This document shows, in pieces, positions 58,012 through 64,000 of a DNA stretch of 64,000 nucleotides. The stretch spans positions 310,001 to 374,000 of the forward strand of contig NZ_RAQC01000001.1 of assembly GCF_003610405.1 (NCBI RefSeq). The letters run 5' to 3'. The stretch's first letter is position 1, and each line of letters opens with the position of its first letter. This DNA is from Microbacterium sp. AG238 (GTDB lineage: Bacteria > Actinomycetota > Actinomycetes > Actinomycetales > Microbacteriaceae). The notes beneath the pieces are model-generated. The model was not told where the DNA came from. It saw nothing but the letters and a program-made list of their open reading frames with translations, and searched no databases. The translations under genes were made by a program, and so were the position numbers.

Positions 58012-60054
58012 ATGCCGGCATCCTCGAACCCGCTTCTGACCTCACCGACGCTCCCCTGGGGGCTCCCGGACTACCGCGACATCTCCGTCTCCGATTACCT
58101 CCCCGCGTTCGCAGAGGCGTTCGATCAGCAGCGCTCCGAGATCGACGCCATCGCCGGCAGCGCCGAGCCGCCGACGTTCGAGAACACCGTGGCGGCTTGG
58201 GAGAAGAGCGGCGAGCTCCTCGGCCACGTCGCCCGCACCTTCTACACCGTCAGCTCCGCCGACGCGACGCCGGCGGTGCAGGAGGTCGACGAACGGCTCG
58301 CGCCGATGATGTCCGCGCACTCCGACGCGATCCTGCTCGATTCACGGCTGTACTCCCGGATCGAACGCTTGTACGGTGCGCGTGCCGACCTGGGGCTGAC
58401 AGACGAACAGCGTTACCTGCTGGAGCGGAGGTTCGTGCAGATGACCCACGCCGGCGCGGGGTTCGACGCGCCGGCCAAGCAGCGACTGACGGAGCTCAAC
58501 CGCCGGCTCTCCGTACTCACCACGACCTTCGAGAAGAATCTTCTCGCCGACACCAACGATCTCGCCGTCGTCTTCGAGACGCATGAAGAGCTCGATGGGC
58601 TGAGCGACGGCGAGCTCTCCGCCGCCGCACGCGCCGCCGACGATCGAGGTCTTCCCGGCGCCTTCGTCATCACGCTGACGCTCTTCACAGGGCACCCCGC
58701 ACTTGCGTCCCTGACGAATCCCCGATCCCGCCAGCGCATCCTCGCCGCATCGCGGTCGCGTGGCTCGAGAAGCGGACCCCACGACAACCGCCCCGTGCTG
58801 CTCGAGATCGTGAGGCTTCGCGCCGAACGCGCCGAGTTGCTCGGCTTCCCCTCGCACGCGGCGTACGTCACCTCCGATCAGACGGCCGGCAGCCCGGAGG
58901 CCGTTTCATCGCTTCTCCGCAAGCTCGCGGCGCCCGCCGCACAGAATGCACAGCGTGAGAAGCATGCGCTCGCGGAGATCCTCGACGGGGAAACGGTTGG
59001 GGCCGCCGACTGGGCCTATGCGACGGAGCGCGTGCGTGCCAGCACCCTCGACATCGACACGACGGCGCTCCGCCCCTGGTTCGAGGCCGAGCGAGTGCTG
59101 CGCGAGGGGGTCTTCTTCGCGGCCACCCGGCTCTACGGCATCACCTTCCGCGAGCGCGACGACCTGCCCGCTTATCACGACGGCGTCCGTGTCTTCGAGG
59201 TCACGAACGAGGACGGTTCGCACCTCGGCCTGTTCATCCTCGACCTGTACACCCGCGACACCAAGCGTGGCGGGGCTTGGATGAACTCGATCGCGTCGCA
59301 GTCCGAACTGCGCGGTACGACACCGATCGTCGTCAACAACCTCAACGTGCCCCAGCCCGCTCCGGGGACCCCCACGCTGCTGACGCTTGATGAGGTCACG
59401 ACTCTCTTCCACGAGTTCGGACACGCGCTGCATGGGCTGTTCGCCGCGGTGACGTACCCGACGTTCGCCGGGACCAACGTCTTCCGTGACTTCGTCGAGT
59501 TTCCCAGCCAGGTCAACGAGATGTGGATCTACCACCCCGAGGTGCTCGCCAACTACGCACGGCATGTCGAGACCGGCGAACCGCTCGCGTCGGAGATCGT
59601 TGCGCGCCTCCAGGCCTCGGGCACCTTCAACCAGGGATTCGCCACCAGCGAGTACCTCGCGGCCGCATGGCTGGACCTCGCATGGCACTCGCTCAGTGCC
59701 GACGAGGCAGCCGCGGTCACCGACGTCGCCGCCTTCGAAGCCGCGGCGCTGGCCGACATCGGACTCGACGACCCGGCGGTGCCGACACGCTACTCGTCGA
59801 CCTACTTCGCCCACATATTCTCGGGCGGCTACAGCGCGGGGTACTACTCCTACATCTGGAGCGAGGTCCTCGATGCCGACACCGTCGAGTGGTTCGAAGA
59901 GAACGGCGGACTGACCCGTGCCAATGGCGACCGCTTCCGCGAGCGGCTGCTCGGCGTCGGAGGCTCGAAGGACCCGCTCGAGGCATACCGTGACTTCCGG
60001 GGGCGTGACGCCCGCATCGAGCCGCTCCTCGCGCGCCGCGGCCTCAGCGCCTGA
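58012..60054 (+). CDS. M3-family zinc metallopeptidase (peptidyl-dipeptidase Dcp-like)
   Basis: 680 residues, full length for Dcp. The zinc motif HEFGH lies at 467-471 in LFHEFGHALHGLF, and the third ligand Glu in DFVEFPSQVNEMW follows about 25 residues later. The YSSTYFAHIFSGGYSAGYYSY stretch near the C-terminus supplies the substrate Tyr residues. No signal peptide, so cytoplasmic. It removes dipeptides from the C-terminus of short peptides, helping peptide recycling. Confidence 0.94.
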   Translation: MPASSNPLLTSPTLPWGLPDYRDISVSDYLPAFAEAFDQQRSEIDAIAGSAEPPTFENTVAAWEKSGELLGHVARTFYTVSSADATPAVQEVDERLAPMMSAHSDAILLDSRLYSRIERLYGARADLGLTDEQRYLLERRFVQMTHAGAGFDAPAKQRLTELNRRLSVLTTTFEKNLLADTNDLAVVFETHEELDGLSDGELSAAARAADDRGLPGAFVITLTLFTGHPALASLTNPRSRQRILAASRSRGSRSGPHDNRPVLLEIVRLRAERAELLGFPSHAAYVTSDQTAGSPEAVSSLLRKLAAPAAQNAQREKHALAEILDGETVGAADWAYATERVRASTLDIDTTALRPWFEAERVLREGVFFAATRLYGITFRERDDLPAYHDGVRVFEVTNEDGSHLGLFILDLYTRDTKRGGAWMNSIASQSELRGTTPIVVNNLNVPQPAPGTPTLLTLDEVTTLFHEFGHALHGLFAAVTYPTFAGTNVFRDFVEFPSQVNEMWIYHPEVLANYARHVETGEPLASEIVARLQASGTFNQGFATSEYLAAAWLDLAWHSLSADEAAAVTDVAAFEAAALADIGLDDPAVPTRYSSTYFAHIFSGGYSAGYYSYIWSEVLDADTVEWFEENGGLTRANGDRFRERLLGVGGSKDPLEAYRDFRGRDARIEPLLARRGLSA

Positions 60055-60064
60055 ATCGCATCAT

Positions 60065-60661
60065 TCACGCGGGATCCACCGGTGGGAGCGGGGCATTGCC
60101 TCCACCGGTGGGCCTGACGTCGTAGACCAGGCGCGCGAACGCCCCCACCTGCTCGACCGATCGCAACGCGAGCCGGTTCGATTCGACGCGGCGCGGAAGC
60201 AGGGGCGATCCGCGACCGAGCGTCACGGGTGCGAACGACACCGCGATCTGATCGAGCGCGTTCGCATCGAGGAACTGCCCCGCCAGGTCTCCCCCGCCGA
60301 CGACCCAGATGTCGTGTTCACCGGCAGCCGCTCGGATGCGCGGGAGGACATCCGCGACCGGTCCGGAGACCAAGGTGATGTCCGCGCCAGCAGGGCGGGG
60401 CAGATCGCGCGAGGTGAAGACGAACGTCGGCCGATCGCCGTGGAACTCCTGCCACCGGTCGGGATGTGCGAGCAGATCGGACTCGGCGAGAAGCCATTCG
60501 TATGTCGTCGACCCTTCGACCAGCACGCCGGCATCGGCGGGAACCAGTCTCGCGTCGGGCTCGTCGCCCCCATCGACCGCGAAGAGCCAGGAAAGCGAGT
60601 GGCCGGCGTCGGCGATGAAGCCGTCGAGCGAGCTCGCCGTATCGAAGAGGATGCGTTGCAT
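60065..60661 (-). CDS. RibD C-terminal / dihydrofolate-reductase-fold protein
   Basis: 198 residues. Starts MQRILFDTASSLDGFIADAG, and later contains PTFVFTSRDLP, DIWVVGGGDLAGQFLDA and SFAPVTLGRGSPLLPR, the pattern of the DHFR-like RibD_C group. The GGGD loop should bind NADPH. These proteins are separate from the true DHFR and RibD, and most have no known substrate. TAGCAT lies exactly six bases before the ATG. Confidence 0.9.
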   Translation of the reverse strand: MQRILFDTASSLDGFIADAGHSLSWLFAVDGGDEPDARLVPADAGVLVEGSTTYEWLLAESDLLAHPDRWQEFHGDRPTFVFTSRDLPRPAGADITLVSGPVADVLPRIRAAAGEHDIWVVGGGDLAGQFLDANALDQIAVSFAPVTLGRGSPLLPRRVESNRLALRSVEQVGAFARLVYDVRPTGGGNAPLPPVDPA

Positions 60662-60667
60662 GACGCG

Positions 60668-60673
60668 ATGCTA
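60668..60673 (-). promoter_or_regulatory. Candidate -10 for leaderless RibD/DHFR-like gene
   Basis: TAGCAT-CGCGTC-ATG. Confidence 0.45.
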
Positions 60674-60720
60674 TGCCGTACGTCCGACACCACCACGGCG
60701 GTGCGTGACCGCCGGTGATG

Positions 60721-61989
60721 TCAGGCGCTCTTGCGCTTCTGGCGAAGGACGAGCGTCGGGGCGGCGCCTTCGTCGACGGCAGCCCGGGTGACGATGACCT
60801 TGTCGACGTCATCGGCCGAGGGGATCTCGAACATGATCGGTCCGAGGACGTCTTCGAGGATGGCGCGCAGGCCGCGGGCACCCGTCTTGCGGGCGACGGC
60901 GAGGTCAGCGATCGCACGCAGTGCGTCGTCTTCGAACTCGAGCTCGACGCCGTCGAGCTCGAACATCCGCTGATATTGCTTCACGAAGGCGTTCTTCGGA
61001 CCGGTGAGGATCTCGATGAGCGCTTTCTGGTCCAATGGCGCGACCGACGTGACGACGGGAAGACGGCCGATGAACTCGGGGATGAGGCCGAATTTGTGCA
61101 GGTCTTCGGGCTCGACCTCGCGGAAGAGGTCGAGCTGCTTGTCCTTCTCCTGCAGGGGCGCGCCGAAGCCGACGCCGTGCTTGCCGACCCTCGAGGAGAT
61201 GATCTCTTCGAGCCCGGCGAAGGCGCCCGCCACGATGAAGAGGACGTTCGTCGTGTCGATCTGGATGAACTCCTGGTGCGGGTGCTTGCGTCCGCCTTGG
61301 GGCGGAACCGACGCGACGGTGCCCTCGAGGATCTTGAGGAGGGCCTGCTGCACGCCCTCACCCGAAACGTCGCGGGTGATCGAGGGGTTCTCGGCCTTTC
61401 GCGCGATCTTGTCGACCTCATCGATGTAGATGATGCCGGTCTCGGCGCGCTTGACGTCGAAGTCGGCCGCTTGCAGCAGCTTGAGGAGGATGTTCTCGAC
61501 GTCTTCGCCGACATAACCGGCCTCGGTCAAGGCGGTCGCATCGGCGACCGCGAAGGGAACGTTGAGGCGCTTCGCGAGAGTCTGAGCGAGATAGGTCTTG
61601 CCGCAGCCCGTGGGGCCCAGCAGGAGAATGTTGCTCTTGGCGATCTCGACGTCGTCCGCGCGCTGTTCGGCCGGCTGGAGTGTCGAGTGTGCGCGCACGC
61701 GCTTGTAGTGGTTGTAGACGGCCACGGAGAGGGCGCGTTTTGCCGGGTCTTGGCCGACGACGTACTCCTCGAGGAAGGAGAAGATCTCGCGCGGCTTCGG
61801 AAGATCGAACTCGGCGACAGATTCGTCGCCCGACTCGGCCATGCGCTCTTCGATGATCTCGTTGCACAACTCGACGCACTCGTCGCAGATGTAGACGCCG
61901 GGTCCTGCGATCAACTGCTGGACCTGCTTCTGACTCTTTCCGCAGAACGAGCACTTGAACAGGTCGGCACTCTCACCGATGCGAGCCAT
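60721..61989 (-). CDS. clpX: ATP-dependent protease ATPase subunit ClpX
   Basis: 422 residues from the ATG at 61989, which has AGGAGG five bases upstream; an ATG nine codons earlier lacks one. Zinc-binding N-domain cysteines are C13, C16, C35 and C38; Walker A GPTGCGKT is at 125-132; Walker [12 protein letters not shown] and the pore loop GYVGEDVEN follow. It unfolds proteins and feeds them to ClpP1P2, encoded just upstream. Confidence 0.97.
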   Translation of the reverse strand: MARIGESADLFKCSFCGKSQKQVQQLIAGPGVYICDECVELCNEIIEERMAESGDESVAEFDLPKPREIFSFLEEYVVGQDPAKRALSVAVYNHYKRVRAHSTLQPAEQRADDVEIAKSNILLLGPTGCGKTYLAQTLAKRLNVPFAVADATALTEAGYVGEDVENILLKLLQAADFDVKRAETGIIYIDEVDKIARKAENPSITRDVSGEGVQQALLKILEGTVASVPPQGGRKHPHQEFIQIDTTNVLFIVAGAFAGLEEIISSRVGKHGVGFGAPLQEKDKQLDLFREVEPEDLHKFGLIPEFIGRLPVVTSVAPLDQKALIEILTGPKNAFVKQYQRMFELDGVELEFEDDALRAIADLAVARKTGARGLRAILEDVLGPIMFEIPSADDVDKVIVTRAAVDEGAAPTLVLRQKRKSA

Positions 61990-62042
61990 GTACCCCTCCT
62001 GGATGCCGGAATCCATCGCTCCCCTGAGAGCGTGGTGCTCCG

Positions 62043-62098
62043 AGCCTAACCTCTCCCGCGGACATCACCGCGGATTTGCGCGGCGTTCGATTCGAACG
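62043..62098 (-). promoter_or_regulatory. Candidate clpX promoter region with palindrome
   Basis: TAGGCT (62043-62048) is a possible -10 with a leader of about 45 bases. Upstream are CCGCGG-N6-CCGCGG (62057-62074) and the perfect 15-base palindrome CGTTCGATTCGAACG (62084-62098). A terminator separates clpP2, so clpX needs its own promoter. Confidence 0.4.
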
Positions 62099-62110
62099 GC
62101 CGCAATGACA

Positions 62111-62143
62111 CGTATGGCCCCGGCTCGATGCCGGGGCCATACG
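62111..62143 (-). terminator. clpP2 terminator
   Basis: CGTATGGCCCCGG and CCGGGGCCATACG form a perfect 13-base stem with a seven-base loop, 15 bases after the clpP2 stop. Confidence 0.85.
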
Positions 62144-62158
62144 ACGTGAGCTCGCGTG

Positions 62159-62824
62159 TCAGGACGTGATCGCCGCGGGGGTGCGCTTGCGCGACGTCAG
62201 CACCTGGTCGACGATGCCGTACTCCATCGCCTCGTGCGCCGAGAGGATCTTGTCGCGGTCGATGTCCTTGTTGACCTGCTCCTGCGTACGGTTCGTGTGG
62301 CGTGCCATCGTCTCCTCGAGCCAGGTCCGCATCCGAAGGATCTCGGCGGCCTGGATCTCGATGTCGGATGCCTGCCCGTGGCCGGCCTCGCCGACAGCGG
62401 GCTGGTGGATCAGGATCCGGGCGTTCGGAAGCGCCAGACGCTTGCCGGGCGCACCGGCCGCGAGCAGCACCGACGCCGCCGAGGCGGCCTGACCGAGCAC
62501 GACCGTCTGGATCTGGGGCGACACGTACTGCATGGTGTCGTAGATCGCGGTCATGGCCGTGAACGATCCGCCGGGCGAGTTGATGTACATGATGATGTCG
62601 CGGTCGGGGTCCTGCGACTCGAGCACGAGCAGCTGGGCCATGACGTCATCCGCCGACGCGTCGTCGACCTGTACGCCGAGGAAGATGACGCGGTCCTCGA
62701 ACAGCTTGTTGTAGGGGTCCTGGCGCTTGTAGCCGTAGGCGGTGCGCTCCTCGAACTGCGGCAGGATGTACCGGCTCGAGGGCATCGCAGCGCCGTGGGG
62801 AAGGCCGAAGGCGGGTGTGTTCAT
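62159..62824 (-). CDS. clpP2: ATP-dependent Clp protease proteolytic subunit 2
   Basis: 221 residues from the ATG at 62824. Catalytic Ser115 (GQAASAAS) and His140 (ILIHQP) are in place, and [18 protein letters not shown] is the usual handle motif. It has a longer N-terminal extension than ClpP1. In actinobacteria ClpP1 and ClpP2 assemble as two stacked heptamers. It starts 23 bases after clpP1. Confidence 0.96.
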   Translation of the reverse strand: MNTPAFGLPHGAAMPSSRYILPQFEERTAYGYKRQDPYNKLFEDRVIFLGVQVDDASADDVMAQLLVLESQDPDRDIIMYINSPGGSFTAMTAIYDTMQYVSPQIQTVVLGQAASAASVLLAAGAPGKRLALPNARILIHQPAVGEAGHGQASDIEIQAAEILRMRTWLEETMARHTNRTQEQVNKDIDRDKILSAHEAMEYGIVDQVLTSRKRTPAAITS

Positions 62825-62847
62825 CGTTGTCTTTCTCCTCCGGTCGA

Positions 62848-63432
62848 TCAGTTCTCGGTGCCGCCGCCACCGACGACGTCGGTGGCCGACTCGCGGATGT
62901 GGTCGACGAAACCGTACTCGAGGGCCTCCTGCGCGGTGAACCACCGGTCGCGGTCACCGTCGGCGTTGATCTGCTCGACCGACTTGCCTGTCTGCGCCGC
63001 GGTGATCTCGGCGAGTCGGCGCTTCATGTCGAGGATCAACTGCGCCTGCGTCTGGATGTCGCTGGCTGTTCCGCCGAAGCCGCCGTGCGGCTGGTGAAGC
63101 AGCACCCGGGCGTTGGGGGTGATGTAGCGCTTGCCCTTGGTGCCCGCGGTCAGCAGCAGCTGTCCCATCGAGGCGGCCATGCCGATGCCGACCGTGACGA
63201 TGTCGTTCGGCACGAACTGCATCGTGTCGTAGATCGCCATGCCAGCGGTGATGGATCCGCCGGGCGAGTTGATGTAGAGGTAGATGTCCTTCTCGGAGTC
63301 CTCGGCGGCGAGCAGGAGGATCTTCGCGCAGATCTCGTTCGCGTTCTCGTCGCGCACCTCCGACCCGAGCCAGATGATGCGGTCCTTGAGCAGTCTGTCG
63401 AAGACGCTTGTTGCGATGAGGGGGTCAGCCAT
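62848..63432 (-). CDS. clpP1: ATP-dependent Clp protease proteolytic subunit 1
   Basis: 194 residues from the ATG at 63432 (AGGAG upstream). Catalytic Ser88 (GMAASMG) and His113 (VLLHQPHG); [18 protein letters not shown] present. Partner of ClpP2; both are needed for an active peptidase in known actinobacteria. It lies downstream of tig behind a terminator. Confidence 0.96.
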   Translation of the reverse strand: MADPLIATSVFDRLLKDRIIWLGSEVRDENANEICAKILLLAAEDSEKDIYLYINSPGGSITAGMAIYDTMQFVPNDIVTVGIGMAASMGQLLLTAGTKGKRYITPNARVLLHQPHGGFGGTASDIQTQAQLILDMKRRLAEITAAQTGKSVEQINADGDRDRWFTAQEALEYGFVDHIRESATDVVGGGGTEN

Positions 63433-63526
63433 GTGTGCTCCTGATCCGAAGTTTCGTGACGTGTCGAATCTACCGACGCCGCCACGTGCCCCCGACCGTG
63501 TTCGCCGTGGGCATAGCCGTGTCATC

Positions 63527-63564
63527 GCAAAAGGGGCGGACGCCGCAGCATCCGCCCCTTTTGC
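63527..63564 (-). terminator. tig terminator
   Basis: GCAAAAGGGGCGGA and TCCGCCCCTTTTGC form a perfect 14-base stem; the 3' arm carries TTTT. It starts about 28 bases after the tig stop. Confidence 0.85.
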
Positions 63565-63592
63565 CGGTCAGACGACCGCCGGGATCAGAGGA

Positions 63593-64000
63593 TCACTCGG
63601 CGGCAGCCTCGTCGTCGGCCTTCTTCTTGGCCGGGGCCTTCTTCGCCGGCGCCTTCTTGGCCGGGGCCTTCTTGGCGGGAGCCTTCTCGTCCGCTGCCGG
63701 AGCCTCGTCCGCGGCATCCGCCTTCTTCTTGGCGGGAGCCTTCTTGGCGGGAGCCTTCTTGGCCGGAGCCTTCTTGGCGGGCTTCTCCTCCGCCTCGGCG
63801 GCGTCGGCGTCGGCCGCGGCGTCAGCGATCTCCTGCGCCTCCTCGACGACCTCGTCGGCGGCCGTCTCTTCGCCTTCGACCGTGATGAAGCCGGTCAGGT
63901 CGACCGGCTTGCCGTCGGTGTCGACGACCGTGACCTTGCCCAGCGCGACCGCGAGGGCCTTGTTGCGTGCCACCTCGCCGACCATCACGGGAAGCTGGCC
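63593..64000 (-). CDS. tig: Trigger factor, C-terminal end with lysine-rich tail (runs off the window)
   Basis: The last 135 codons; the gene continues past base 64000. The first visible residues, [25 protein letters not shown], are the end of the trigger-factor C-terminal arm. They are followed by an acidic Ala/Asp/Glu stretch and then two blocks of repeated KKAPA units (about 63595-63700 and 63720-63785), ending in an acidic tail. Trigger factor is the ribosome-bound chaperone and prolyl isomerase. Position beside clpP1-clpP2-clpX supports the assignment. The histone H1-like tail is not part of the classical protein. Confidence 0.9.
   Translation of the reverse strand, partial: GQLPVMVGEVARNKALAVALGKVTVVDTDGKPVDLTGFITVEGEETAADEVVEEAQEIADAAADADAAEAEEKPAKKAPAKKAPAKKAPAKKKADAADEAPAADEKAPAKKAPAKKAPAKKAPAKKKADDEAAAE

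Noticed and set aside
60076..60111. CCACCGGTGG present twice, considered as a terminator for the M3 peptidase gene
   Set aside because: Both copies lie inside the coding end of the convergent RibD-like gene (Pro/Gly codons); a role as terminator is possible but not supported further.
62084..62098. Palindrome CGTTCGATTCGAACG considered as an SOS (LexA) box
   Set aside because: The actinobacterial box is CGAAC-N4-GTTCG; here the half-sites are in the opposite order and spaced by three.

Overview
The window is high-GC DNA from an actinobacterium, most probably a Microbacterium or a close relative in the Microbacteriaceae. This rests on the hrcA-dnaJ-rsmE-phoH-ybeY string, the rplU-rpmA-obg-proB-proA-nadD-rsfS string, two adjacent clpP genes, a translational ileS T-box, and many GTG starts. 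No phage, insertion sequence, CRISPR array or obvious defence system is visible. Most of the window is housekeeping chromosome with short accessory insertions.

Bases 1-9124 (minus strand): lepA, a DUF1990 gene and hemW are followed by the CIRCE-controlled heat-shock operon hrcA-dnaJ-rsmE-HIT-phoH-ybeY and the start of a CNNM/CorC-type membrane protein. Bases 9344-15142 (plus strand): a very large secreted nuclease/5'-nucleotidase and an alpha/beta hydrolase sit between lepA and rpsT. Bases 15259-28633: rpsT, holA, comEC, comEA, leuS and pabB form the backbone. It is interrupted by a divergent dehydrogenase/TetR pair with twin operators and by a gadC-gadB glutamate-decarboxylase acid-resistance pair.

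Bases 28676-32077 (plus strand): DedA, an App1-like phosphatase, a SRAP protein and a conserved protein of unknown function. Bases 32434-39639 (minus strand): one long transcription unit, rplU-rpmA-obg-proB-proA-small membrane protein-nadD-acidic membrane protein-rsfS-tRNA-Ala(GGC), starts at a good promoter and ends at a U-tract terminator. Bases 39701-49102: DUF4031, an RNase E/G gene, a VKOR protein, and the ileS-folC-DUF4233-ndk operon behind an ileS T-box.

Bases 49124-55986: a beta-helix-like protein, a GNAT protein, an OsmC protein divergent from a metNIQ-type importer, and valS. Bases 56009-60661: an MFS exporter with its ArsR-like repressor, an M3 oligopeptidase and a RibD/DHFR-fold protein. 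Bases 60721-64000: clpX, clpP2, clpP1 and the lysine-rich C-terminus of trigger factor, the usual proteostasis cluster.

The most general regulatory signal is a TANNNT hexamer lying exactly six bases before the start codon of fifteen genes, which predicts widespread leaderless mRNAs. I see no clearly new multi-gene system. The least explained items are the acidic tail-anchored protein between nadD and rsfS, the operator palindrome shared by the OsmC gene and metN, and the lysine-rich tail of trigger factor.
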